NCBI GenBank assembly: GCA_023231475.1
Contig: JALJEE010000534.1
Span: forward strand, 1 to 21,767
DNA: 21,767 nucleotides
Origin: Seison nebaliae
Lineage: Eukaryota > Rotifera > Pararotatoria > Seisonacea > Seisonidae
Direction of reading: 5' to 3'
The notes below the pieces were generated by a model, which saw nothing but the letters and a program-made list of their open reading frames with translations, was not told the origin of the DNA and searched no databases. Shown piece after piece: positions 1 to 9,059 of the stretch (its first letter is position 1; the number at the start of each line of letters is the position of its first letter). The position numbers and the translations under genes were made by a program.

Positions 1-118
1 GGAATGTTTGATCAAAGGTCAGCATATCTTTTAAATGTTTCGGCGAACGACGACTTAATTGCTTCTCGTTAATTGTTTCTTCCAGGCAACTTGTCCAATT
101 CTGTTGGCATAGCCATGA
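1..118 (-). CDS. possible further exon of the hAT transposase, cut by the window edge
   Basis: On the minus strand an acceptor-like ...ACATAG precedes 39 codons that stay open to the window edge. The translation contains RRSPKHLKDML. hAT transposases often carry a similar 'r.SP...e.L' stretch shortly after the 'C.AH..NL' motif, which is where the neighbouring hAT exon stops. If this is the next exon, the intron is about 278 bp (119-396), much longer than the others here. The assignment rests on position and one weak motif, so it is tentative. It could also be chance open sequence. Confidence 0.3.
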
Positions 119-342
119 CTATGTTTAGACCTCTTACATATAGTTAAATCAACTTATTTTATCTCTCTCCTAGGAAATTTATTAATTCAAAAAAAAAATA
201 ATATACGCGTTAACTATGTTGTAAAATTATATAATATACTATAGTATACATGTAGTACTATACTATAATTACTATAAATTAAATATATGTTTATACGTAT
301 TGCAGAAGCGTATATTGACATAGAATGAAATATGTGAAGAAT

Positions 343-1536
343 CTACAGTGTAGGCCAGTCATGGGCACGAAAGAGCGAAGCCATGTGCATTATGACCAAC
401 TGCATTAAATGTGCAACACAGTGAAGATTTCTGGTTGAAGAAAAGGGTTCCGAGGTATCGCATCCCACACAACTCCAATTTTCATCGTCATCTTCTTTTG
501 GACGGTCAGTTTCATCGCAATCTTCCTCTGAACAACAACCTTCCTCATCATCGAAGTAATCAAAATCAGACAATTTGGTAGAAACTTTTATTCTCTTGCT
601 TCTTCGAGGAGTATCCTGTATATAGGTATAACAAAATAAGAATAGTATTGAATATTAAAAAATAAATAAACATTTAATTCATCGTCTGAATCATTTATCT
701 CGTTTTCATATACTATTGTCGAAAGATTACTATCGTCGTGCGACAAATCCTACAAATGCATATTATAAATATGATTATGAGTTTAAGTTCTATTATAAAG
801 GAACTTAACCTCCTTATTGATCGAATTAAAACTTAATGCATTTTTTACATTCTTCGCTCCATCAGTCGTTGAATAATTAATTTTTGCCGAAGAAATTTCA
901 AAATCGTTCAAAGTTTGAAGAATTAATTCAGTTATTTTCGCCGAAGTATGAGGAAATGTCACTTCCTTCAGAAATAAACCTCCTGATTTTAAAATATTTT
1001 CGTCGATTAAATGAAAAGAAATTGCCAAATAGGAATGTGAATGGTTCTTCGATGACCACAGATCGTAGGTTAATGATATAGACTGAGCCCTCCGTGCTAA
1101 GGAGACAATTGACGTGTGAATCACGGTTATTGCGTTTGATATTGTTTCGTTTACCTGCGATCGCGTTATATTCGAAAGTCTAATTTTTGCGAGAAACTGC
1201 TATAATCAGACATAAAAAATATAAATATAATTAAATGCAATATGCAATCCTAAAAATATTAATAAACCTTTAAAATTGAATTGTTTAAGAAGTTTGGCGC
1301 TATTGACGCACTTACAATTCCCGAAATCAAGAGACGTCGCAAATTATCCGGTTCTTTCGGTAACAAATTTCGGCAACTTAATTCCGAATCAAGAGAAGGA
1401 TGTGCATGACGTACATGGCTTCTTTTGTGCGAACTTTTGGTCTGGCTTATTTTTTTTCCGCATTTACGGCCGCATGCTTCTTATTCGGTGTGTCATTAAA
1501 AAACAAATGAACATCTGTTCTTGGATTTTCAGGCAT
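343..1536 (-). mobile_element. hAT-family transposase (BED finger), N-terminal half, multi-exon, decayed
   Basis: A cut-and-paste DNA transposase reads from 1536 down to about 343. The first exon (1536-1268) encodes a BED zinc-finger remnant: CGKKIS, then HKRSHVRHAHP. It needs a frame change near 1460, so this copy is broken. After a 68-bp intron (1200-1267), exon 2 (1199-810) carries the hAT core: SLTYDLWSS, SYLAISFHLID, FPHTSAKITELIL and STTDGAKNV. Introns at 750-809 and 616-671 follow. Exons 749-672 and 615-397 encode a very acidic stretch (DYFDDEEGCCSEEDCDE) before LHCVAHLMQLV, the hAT 'RC.AH..NL' motif. All three donors start GTT. Reading 343-396 straight through gives a short unrelated tail and a stop. 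The catalytic C-terminal half is absent unless it continues off the left edge. No terminal inverted repeat or 8-bp target duplication was found. Confidence 0.8.
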
Positions 1537-1674
1537 GATAAGTGAGATAATAAGATTCATAGAAGGGAGATTATGATGCCGAAACCGGATGCTTCTTTTG
1601 ATTAAAAACCAATATTAATGTTTAAAAAAATTTTAATCATTGGCCTTATTGTTTTTATTTCTAAACTTTACGTT

Positions 1675-1965
1675 TCATTTAAATGTCCAAATGTGACGAT
1701 TTCCGTCGGGTCCGTTAAGGGAAAACTTTTTCTCGTCGCTGAATACGACGCTGGACCATTCTGGAAGGTCTCTTAAAGTTTTCTCGGCGAATTCCCTTCT
1801 TTTCCTAATGTCCTCGTTGGAAAAATAGCATTTCGTTTTTTCTTTATCTGAATGGACATCGTTTTCCTTCAAAAGATTTGATATGGTCGATATACTCTTC
1901 GTAATTCCCATTTCTCTTTTGATGGATCGCAAAGATTTATCGCGGTTTCTCTTTGCGGAGAGAAC
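1675..1965 (-). mobile_element. Tc1/mariner transposase fragment
   Basis: An open minus-strand stretch encodes a helix-turn-helix region (SLRSIKREMGITKS, then ISNLLKEN). It is followed by EWSSVVFSDEKKFSLNGPDG, the first-aspartate block of Tc1/mariner DDE transposases (consensus W..V.FSDEkkF.l.GpDG). The track-type start near 1932 is internal; the same frame extends upstream to about 1965 (SAKRNRDKSLRS). Only about 95 residues remain. The second aspartate (DN.. H) and third acidic residue are missing, so this is a dead scrap. It lies 139 bp upstream of the hAT element on the same strand, but the two belong to different superfamilies and need not be related events. Confidence 0.8.
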
Positions 1966-2294
1966 TACCCTTCCAAAGAACTTTCGAGGTCACAACACTT
2001 CTGGTCATTTTAAATAACAGTAATATTATATTATAATACACGTGCAGATAGAGCTAATATATAGAATTTTAACCTGAAAACCTGATACTTACAGTTCTGT
2101 CCGAGAATCCATCAGACACTGAATTTTCAAAAAAGCCGAAAATTTTTGGGTAAAATTCATCGTTGAGAAAAGTTATTTTGTGAATTTTTTAGTTCATCTA
2201 TTATCAATCAAATTGCATAAAAATCAAAAATTAGTAATGTATAATAAGACCTAAATGCCGATGTCCGAAAATAAATCGAACATACTGTAGGAAG

Positions 2295-2576
2295 ATGAAC
2301 AGATGTACCCTTCCGCTGCTATTGTTGTTGAAGTTTTTCATCTCACTATGTCGTTCCGTTAATACGAAGTTCTTTTTTTACTTCATTAAGCGTCAAAAGG
2401 CTTTCGATTCTGTGAATATGCAAGAAGGAATGCGTGTTTTAGAAGAAGCAGGTCTTGACTGTAATTGCATAAATTTCTTTAAACTTGTATCGACTAACAC
2501 CCACGGTGTAGTCAAACAGAAATTCGTGTTATTTTTTTCTTTCATCTATCTCTTCCACTCTACATCTCTCTGGTGA
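2295..2576 (+). mobile_element. LINE reverse-transcriptase fragment (plus copy of an inverted pair)
   Basis: The reading frame contains LLLLKFFISLCRSVNTKF, then QKAFDSVNMQEGMRVLEEAGL. This matches the non-LTR retrotransposon RT segment 'lDl.KAFDsV....l...L...G'. Only the region around the first RT aspartate block is present; there is no YADD box or endonuclease. A diverged relative of the same segment lies immediately downstream on the other strand (2581-2808). It is a short dead remnant. The clade cannot be assigned from about 90 residues. Confidence 0.6.
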
Positions 2577-2580
2577 AAAT

Positions 2581-2808
2581 TTAACTTATGAATCCTAAAG
2601 AATACTCATCCACTCCTGACGTACGTAAAATTGTTATGCCATCATCCATTGAAATCGAGTAAAAAGCTTTCGAAGCATTCAAAAAATAGAATAGATTCTT
2701 CGTTTTTTTGGTTCGACACGATGACATGAAGAATTTGAGAAGAAAAAGTAGGGGTAATGTTCCTCCACAATTTTCACATTTTGCAAATTGAAAAAATGAA
2801 GAATACAA
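2581..2808 (-). mobile_element. LINE reverse-transcriptase fragment (minus copy of an inverted pair)
   Basis: The minus-strand translation LPLLFLLKFFMSSCR, then NLFYFLNASKAFYSISMDDGITILRTSGV aligns with the plus-strand piece at 2295-2576 (shared LLKFF..SCR, KAF.S...., G...L...G). The usual aspartate of KAFDS is tyrosine here. The two pieces converge at about 2578. Both look like old, short remnants of one LINE family, distinct in sequence from the LINE at 15.8-17.5 kb, which has LFLDTSKAFYSVNVSFAL at the same place. Confidence 0.55.
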
Positions 2809-3009
2809 TTCTATGGTGTAACGATCCTTAATAACTTTCTCAATTACCTTAATGCGTCAATTCGCAATGCAAATTGGTCTATACGAAGATACATCAGAAA
2901 GAAATTTTCCATGACCCTTGTGAACAGGAGTTATTGAAAAGATTCGCAAAAAACTAAAATCCACATTGCCAAGAAGATAAAAAATCAGAACTCTTTTGGT
3001 CCAAATGGC

Positions 3010-3018
3010 TATATAAAG
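3010..3018 (+). promoter_or_regulatory. TATA-box-like element
   Basis: TATATAAAG lies 36 bp before the first ATG of the small two-exon model starting at 3054. The spacing suits a TATA box with a very short 5' UTR. In AT-rich DNA such matches are common, so support comes mainly from the match to that gene model. Confidence 0.35.
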
Positions 3019-3053
3019 TGAAGGATGCTGTAAAATTCGATACAGCGACAGAG

Positions 3054-3376
3054 ATGAAGTTACCGTCAGATAATGGACCGAAAAAAGTTTCTTTTAATTA
3101 TCTTTAATAAAATTTTTTATTTGTTTTTTTTAGATCCATACAATAGAACGTGGATATGTAAATGAAGAAGAGGCAAGATACCAGAATTTAACGATGGAGG
3201 GTACATCTGAATATGTTAAATCGATGAAACATCGATTAGAGAACGAAAGTGAGACATTTAACTCACAGATCGGTTCATCTGTTAATTCTACACCAAAAGC
3301 AACGCTTGTAAACGACCAATCTAATTATTCAGACAATAATTGGCGACTTTCGAAACATAGTGCTCTATGTGTCTAA
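3054..3376 (+). CDS. possible small two-exon gene, 91 aa, unknown function
   Basis: The model has exon 1 at 3054-3086 (MKLPSDNGPKK), a 47-bp intron at 3087-3133 (donor GTTTCT, acceptor TTTTTTTTAG) and exon 2 at 3134-3376 (81 codons including the stop). Exon 2 is charged and helix-prone: IERGYVNEEEARYQNLTMEG, then KSMKHRLENESETF. A Ser/Asn-rich tail ends at SALCV. A TATA-like box lies 36 bp upstream and two AATAAA hexamers lie about 250 bp after the stop, so promoter, intron and poly(A) signals agree in orientation. The frame also runs open upstream to 2958. These could therefore be the last two exons of a longer gene whose 5' part was lost among the LINE remnants. I recognise no family. No signal peptide or membrane segment is visible. 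Confidence 0.4.
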
Positions 3377-3626
3377 AGTTGTTATTTGATTTTATACTTT
3401 CGTTTATCTAATTCTCATATTCCAATTTCTCGATTCAAAATGTCGTTCAATCAATTATAAGTATGAAAGCTATGTATAAATACTTATGAAATATAAATAT
3501 ATTTACATTCAAAGTTGAATAGTTAATTTAATCAATCCGTTAATTCATTGTAATTTATTAAATTGTCTTTTCATGTAGTTGTTTGTATTAAATTATGTTG
3601 TATGTTGTGAAGGTTCAGTAATTGAC

Positions 3627-3636
3627 AATAAATAAA
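3627..3636 (+). promoter_or_regulatory. tandem poly(A) signals
   Basis: Two overlapping AATAAA hexamers (3627-3632 and 3631-3636) lie about 250 bp after the stop codon of the small gene ending at 3376. They are the first good plus-strand poly(A) signals in that 3' region. Confidence 0.4.
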
Positions 3637-3639
3637 ATA

Positions 3640-4350
3640 TAATGAAATGGGATCATCACATTATCCGTGGCTAATCGGAATTCGATAAAGTGGATACTTA
3701 CATGCATCTCAACTTGAACAATTAACAAGGTATTTTAATATCTTTTAATTTAGATTGATAATTGATAAAAAACCGAATCCCACCAAACATGTTGATCAAT
3801 ATATATATATATTATTAAAAAGTTATATTATAATATTAATCTATTTCCAAAGTGAAATTCGGGAGTTGAAAAACATAATCATATGAATTTTAATTTTCAT
3901 TAAAAATATTTAATATAATAATAAACAATTTATATAAATAAAAAAAATTTCCTTTAACTAATATACATAATCTAATTAAGATTGTTTACGGTGCTTACCT
4001 CCTTAGAAGCTGCCCATTCTACCATCAATAACTTTGATATCTCATCTTTAATTCCTGATTCCCTGAAATTTCATCTAAATCAGGCTAAATGTCATATTTC
4101 TAATAACTCTTCAGCTGAATTATCCCGTTTCCTCTTTAATTTAGCCTGTGGGGATTTGTTTTATTAATAAAAATAACAAAAAAATTAAAATAAATAGTGA
4201 CAATTACATTAGTTAATTGGAAATTGTAACCTGGTTACCAAGTAATAGTCATGAATGCTTCTTTTGAATACTTCATAAGATAAAGTCATATTCTTGGTGA
4301 TTAAATTTTAAATTCAGAGCTAAATTGAGAAAAGTTGAGGGAACATTTGA
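3640..4350. other. intergenic, AT-rich, with an (AT)n run and an unassigned open stretch
   Basis: A short AT dinucleotide run lies at about 3797-3812. At 3982-4167 (+) there is an open stretch of less AT-rich composition (contains IPDSLKFHLNQAKCHIS). It looks like ancient coding sequence, perhaps an RT-derived scrap, but I cannot place it. A small palindrome, GTAACC-T-GGTTAC, lies at 4226-4238. The rest shows no gene; the Angel promoter presumably lies in the last 200 bp. Confidence 0.4.
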
Positions 4351-4354
4351 GAGA

Positions 4355-5587
4355 ATGGTGGAATGGATTGAAGTTGATGGAAATAAGAAAGTAAAAAAGT
4401 CAAGACAAACATTCGACGAAACAGTTCGTCTAATCAACTATAATGTACTTTCACAAAATTTAATTGTGTCACACCAGGAATTATATCAAGAAGTGCCGAA
4501 GAACCAATTGGAATGGGAGAATCGATGGAAGTTAATCAAAAAGATTTTGACTTCATCTCACGCTGATATCATTTGTTTACAAGAAATAAATCATGTTCAT
4601 TGTGAAGAATATTTCAAGAAGTTTTTCGAATCAAAAAATTATTCATTCGTTTATCAACGACGTGCAACAAGAGAAATCGATTCGGTACCAGTTGACAATG
4701 AAGATGGTGTGTTAATAGCGTGGAAGCGAAAACGATTTGAATTGAAAACGAAAACTTCTTTCCATTATTACAAACCAGAAATACATGAAATATTCTGTAG
4801 ATATAACGCAGCGGTTATTGTTTATTTGGAAGATAAAGAGACGAAATCGAATTTTCTAATTGGAACAACTCATCTTTTATTTTCACCTCGAAGTTCAGCT
4901 CGTAAATTCGCACAATTACTTTATTTCCTTCATGAACTTCAACGCTTTCGAGATGAGCAAAAATCTCTCAACGTATACACAATAATTTGTGGTGATTTCA
5001 ATTGTACTCACACCAGTAATATGATGAGATTATTGATCGATTCTGATGTTGATCTCACTGACGGATACTATTGGGAAGCGATTAGTGGACAACATAAATC
5101 GAAAAAATTCATAACAACTCCATTATTCAAAGATTTACCTATTAAATTCTCTAAATACATTTACACTCTCAACAATAACGAAATTACAACAACTTCAACT
5201 ATTTCGGAATTGGAAGGAGATTTGACATTATCGAAAATAAAGAGGAGTCGAAGAAATTTAAAGAAAAGAAGTGTAGAAGAAGAAGAAAAAGAAAAAGAAG
5301 AAAAGGAATCAAATGAAGTAATGAAATATTCTCATTCATTTAATTTCAAATCAGTTTATCAATTTATGGTTCATGATGACGATATGAAGTTTAGTGCAAC
5401 GTTCAATTATAATCCAGTTATTATCGATCACATATTATATGATGAACAATTGTTAATTTGTGAGAAATCGATCGATTTGCCGAAAGGTAAAGACGTCACA
5501 TTTGATTTCCATATGCCAAATAATGAAACTGGTTCCGACCATTATCCTGTTGGTGGTGAGTTTAGAATAAAAAGAAATTTCAATTAA
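4355..5587 (+). CDS. angel: Angel-type endonuclease/exonuclease/phosphatase (CCR4-like) protein
   Basis: This is an intact intronless 410-residue protein of the EEP nuclease fold, closest in motif layout to Angel/CCR4 (Mg-dependent 3' exonuclease or 2',3'-cyclic phosphatase acting on RNA ends). Counting from ATG 4355, the signature residues are all present: N29 in NYNVLSQNL, E77 in CLQEIN, H173 in TTHLLFSPRS, D214 and N216 in CGDFNCT, D358 in IIDHILYD, and D395/H396 in PNNETGSDHYPV. That last motif strongly resembles the Angel 'PN...SDH.PL' ending. SFNFKSVY before the last third also matches Angel. A Lys/Glu-rich linker (about residues 295-325) replaces a loop and is probably disordered. The upstream TTG at 4325 is in frame but cannot be a usual eukaryotic start. 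No targeting peptide is visible, so a cytosolic or nuclear location is inferred. Angel is a better fit than PDE12 or nocturnin. Confidence 0.85.
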   Translation: MVEWIEVDGNKKVKKSRQTFDETVRLINYNVLSQNLIVSHQELYQEVPKNQLEWENRWKLIKKILTSSHADIICLQEINHVHCEEYFKKFFESKNYSFVYQRRATREIDSVPVDNEDGVLIAWKRKRFELKTKTSFHYYKPEIHEIFCRYNAAVIVYLEDKETKSNFLIGTTHLLFSPRSSARKFAQLLYFLHELQRFRDEQKSLNVYTIICGDFNCTHTSNMMRLLIDSDVDLTDGYYWEAISGQHKSKKFITTPLFKDLPIKFSKYIYTLNNNEITTTSTISELEGDLTLSKIKRSRRNLKKRSVEEEEKEKEEKESNEVMKYSHSFNFKSVYQFMVHDDDMKFSATFNYNPVIIDHILYDEQLLICEKSIDLPKGKDVTFDFHMPNNETGSDHYPVGGEFRIKRNFN

Positions 5588-5747
5588 AATTTGAATTAAA
5601 ATTTCAATTAAAATTTCATTGAAACTACTCGAACATGTTTGAGAAGTGGCATTAAATTGACATTGTCGAAATAGAATTAATGGAAGTTAAACAAATTTCA
5701 TTTGATTACGGAAAGTGAGAGAATTAACATTTTATATAAAATTACTA

Positions 5748-5763
5748 AATAAATAGTTTTATT
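5748..5763. promoter_or_regulatory. convergent poly(A) signals, Angel (+) and PDPR (-)
   Basis: AATAAA lies on the plus strand at 5748-5753, and TTTATT (AATAAA on the minus strand) at 5758-5763. They sit inside the 223-bp gap between the stop codons of Angel (5587) and PDPR (5811). PDPR's signal is about 48 bp after its stop and Angel's about 160 bp after. The two transcripts' 3' ends would overlap or abut. Confidence 0.55.
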
Positions 5764-5810
5764 AAAGGAAATTGGAAGAAATTCTGGCAAGAAACTTTTT
5801 TTTATAATTT

Positions 5811-8800
5811 TCAGCGTGCTCGTGGTGCACCCAAACTTCTTGGGAATAAATTCATTCTTGCTCGATGTAATTTCCCTCCGATATCAATCTGATAATCAGC
5901 TCGTTCTTGGAGCCATTTCTGGTCAAGAATTTTAGGCGATTCATCCACATCCATATTCACATTTTGAATGAATCCTAAACAGACCTGAAAGAAATGAGAG
6001 ATGAAATAGAATTAAATTATTTGAATTTCAACTTGTTTATTTAAAGTAAATCCATAAGAAGCAGAAGTTACTGTTCCTACAGGAATTCCATTTCTCAAAA
6101 TAACTTCACCTCCCCAAGGCCATTTATCATAATCGGTATTATGTTCATCAATGATTAGTTGTACGAATCGTTTGGTGATTCCTTTCTTTCGTTGTTGTTC
6201 CAGAGCTCGTTTTCCGATGAAATGTTTTTGAAAATTGACACGAAATTCTCGATTACATTCGATGGGAGTAACTCTTGATTCGAGATCTTGACCCCAAAAT
6301 GCCATAGCTCGTTCGATACGTAATGATCGTAAGGCAAAATGTCCGGCATGTCTCAATCCATAATCTCTTCCAGTCTCAATGAGAGCATCATAGACATGTA
6401 ATGCATATTCGGTGGGAATATAAAGATTAACTCCATCTTCTCCAGTATGTGTTAATCTCATCGCTAACACATCAGAAGCACAAGCAATATTAATATTTTG
6501 AGCTGTCATTGATGGGAAATCAGATGTAGATAATGAACGATCAGTATTAGCAGCAATTAATTGCATCGCTTTCGGCCCAACAACACCAATAGCAGCATAT
6601 AAACTTGTCACGTCAGAAATAAGAATTCGATGATCATTTCCCAAATGTTCGTTCAACCATTTAACACAAATGACTGATAGAGTGGTGGGACAAATGATGA
6701 GGAAACGACCTTCTTCCAATCGAACTATCGAACAATCGTTCTCATATCCACCATTTTCATTTTGCATTCCTGTATGAATAACAGAACCGATTGGTTTATC
6801 GATATCATTCGAACAGATCTTTTGGAGAAAATCCAGTGCTTCATTATTGCTAGAACGAATCTCTAATTTAGCATAAGCACTCATATCCATAATAGCGACT
6901 TGACGACGACAAGCATCATATTCTTTTCTCACAGAACCGAACCAAGCTGGTTTGCCAAAACCAGTTTCAGATAATTGTTCATCATATGGACCTGTCTGTT
7001 TCCGTTTGTCATACCAGAGAGCTTTCTCATATCCCATTTGCTCACCGAACATTGCTCCCACACTTTCTAATCGAGTGTATAATGGTGATGTTCTCAATTT
7101 ACGACCCGTATTAAAATGAGCCATATTATATGTGGGATATCTCAAAGAAAAAATCTTCGCTGATGCTTCTTTCGCTCGTTTCATCAAAAAACTTTCAGAT
7201 GAATGTACAGAAGAAAATCGTCGAACATCCAATGGAAGTAATGTATGATTCGTATTATTCCTAATCATTTTACTCAATTCCTGACTCGCCCCACCACAAA
7301 TCGATGCTCCAATTCCATAAAATCCAGTTAATAAATAATAAGAATCCAATTCAGCCACTTCTCCCATTATCGGAATGGAATCAGCACTACAACCATCTAA
7401 CCCGGTAACTGCAATCTCCAATTTCTTGTTCCTCAATTTCGGAAGACGAATAAGAGAAGAATCGAGTAACGGATAAAATTTCTCCCAATTTTGAATATTA
7501 TTCTTATAATCAAACTTCCTGATCTCACCACTGCGATGATGATGAACAGAACACTCACCAATACCGCCCACCAATACACAATCTTTTTTATGTCGAATAT
7601 AATTCTGATTATCCGGATCGAACAACATTGGATAAACTTGATCACCATTCTCCACTTTATTCTCAGCCAGCACATACATCAATTCTACTGGTTGAATGGG
7701 AATATTAACCACTGTCGGTTCGGACATACATCCAACTTCTCGCGACCACTGAAATTTGAAATTATAATAATTGTATAATTAATAAACTAATAATTGTATT
7801 ACATGAATGGAATCTACTAACCAAACCGGAACAATTGGCAAAATTTTGAGTTTCGATAAGACCACGATTCGTTTTTACTGCAACTACTCGACGATAAGAA
7901 GTTCTCGAATTTATCGATTCACTGTCTTGAGCTTTCGTATATACTCGACTCAAATGACAATCTTCAATAACTTTTGCTCCTATTAAAAATGAAATTTGAT
8001 GTTTTAAATTGTTATTTAACCTGACATTTTCGCTTGATAGAGTAGATTAAATGTGAGATTCAATACATTAACAGTTCCATCATCTGGTATATGTAATCCA
8101 CCCTATGATTATTGGAAGATATTTTAACAATTTCCTTATCGAATTACTAACGACAACATCATGAATATTAATTTCAGGAATAATACGAGCACATTCTTTT
8201 GGAGTCAATAAATGACAATCAACTTTATGAACTCTAGATTGAAATTGAATAAGAAGATAATAAGTAAGAGAAATTAACGGTTTCTTAGAGAAGAATCTTC
8301 GATAAACATGGAAACGATCATTCGTCTTCGCCAACCAAACACTTCCACATTTATTAAACTCGATATCATATCCATCTCTTGTCTCATTCGACAATTGTTC
8401 ATATAAACTTAACGTTTCTTTACATAATCGGGAAATACTGGCATAAATGGGATGATATGCTGTTGCCAATCCTCCACTCATCCAAGAGAATCCACTTGCC
8501 ACTCTCCTTCAACAACAAGAAAGATTAATAATCATATTGAAATTAATTTAAAAAATAACTTTGATTTTTCAACAACAACAACATTCGGCATTTTATGCAC
8601 AACTGACAAACAATAGGCGAGACAAGCACCAGATAGTCCTGCTCCACAAATAACGATGGACGCTTCTTTAGGAAACTCATTATCATACAATGTCGGTAGA
8701 AGAGAATGTGGTTGTTCACTCTCAATTAATTGTTGGATAGAGGGCAATTGTTTCAATTGATTGAAAGTAGTCGAATGACTAAAGGACTTGGAAAGATCTA

Positions 8801-8858
8801 TATTACTCTTATTAACATCTAACAAGAGTCGATGAATCCTGCGGATGACGGATGCCAT
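5811..8858 (-). CDS. PDPR: pyruvate dehydrogenase phosphatase regulatory subunit, mitochondrial (7 exons)
   Basis: PDPR is the FAD-fold regulatory subunit that modulates pyruvate dehydrogenase phosphatase in the mitochondrial matrix. My exons are 8858-8560, 8506-8279, 8233-8152, 8102-8021, 7979-7822, 7748-6033 and 5984-5811. Introns are 41-73 bp, all with GTT donors; the joined frame gives about 912 aa (human about 880). An Arg-rich amphipathic N-terminus (MASVIRRIHRLL) fits mitochondrial import. A DAO/FAD domain follows: ICGAGLSGACLAYCL, VVVVEKSK, HIPDDGTVNVLN and NCSGLWSREVGC. A GCV_T-like folate domain starts near residue 560, with IGSVIHTGMQNENGGYEND and LRSLRIERAMAFWGQDL; a C-terminal GCV_T_C region contains WPWGGEVILRNG. 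GGYENDCSI, YIPTEYALHVYDAL and KLRTSPLYTRLES match PDPR specifically rather than sarcosine or dimethylglycine dehydrogenase. No disruption is seen. Confidence 0.93.
8234..8278 (-). other. 45-bp in-frame intron of PDPR
   Basis: GTTAATTTC...CAATCTAG is 45 bp, divisible by three and free of stops, so it hides inside the open frame and would add 15 residues (LISLTYYLLIQFQSR). Removing it gives FFSKKPVHKVDCHLLTPKE. Between the conserved basic pair (RR here, KR in human) and this segment's end that is 19 residues, the same number as recalled for human PDPR. Donor type, pyrimidine-rich end and size match the gene's other introns. Confidence 0.75.
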
Positions 8859-8882
8859 CAGCTGATTTGGACTAATATAAAG

Positions 8883-9059
8883 CTATACGTTCAATTGATT
8901 TGGAAGACAAATGACAACAGTCTTTTTCTCAACAAACATTAACAGACAACTATCATGTAATAATAAAATTTCCACATTCTCCCAATTGTTGTGAGTAGGA
9001 AATAGCATAACAATTTTCTCAATGTCATCCTTCATTTTCCGTTTATGACGAATGGACAT
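8883..9059 (-). CDS. possible 58-aa ORF just upstream of PDPR
   Basis: An ATG-to-TAG frame on the PDPR strand ends 24 bp before the PDPR ATG. It begins MSIRHKRKMKDDIEKIV and continues with a protein-like mix (LFPTHNNWENVEILLLHDS, then LLMFVEKKTVVICLPNQ). A second open stretch (KKEIKWITDQQVKRVRYD) precedes it in another frame, so an unrecognised exon junction or a frameshift is possible. It could be a short upstream ORF in the PDPR leader, the end of a tiny separate gene, or chance. No family is recognised. Confidence 0.3.
   Translation of the reverse strand: MSIRHKRKMKDDIEKIVMLFPTHNNWENVEILLLHDSCLLMFVEKKTVVICLPNQLNV

Noticed and set aside
3982-4167. 61-codon plus frame as a gene
   Set aside because: No ATG start, no promoter or splice context, and only a vague resemblance to RT-derived sequence (LKFHLNQAKCHIS); kept as an unassigned scrap.
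4325-4354. Upstream in-frame TTG as the start of the Angel-type protein
   Set aside because: This is a nuclear eukaryotic gene; the first ATG in frame is at 4355 and all EEP motifs lie after it.
7433-7778. Open frames antisense or shifted to PDPR (both strands)
   Set aside because: They lie inside a strongly conserved PDPR exon and have shadow-type composition.
6012-8858. Sarcosine or dimethylglycine dehydrogenase for the PDPR gene
   Set aside because: Same FAD plus GCV_T architecture, but GGYENDCSI, YALHVYDAL, FWGQDL and the VCLGFIQN end match PDPR specifically.
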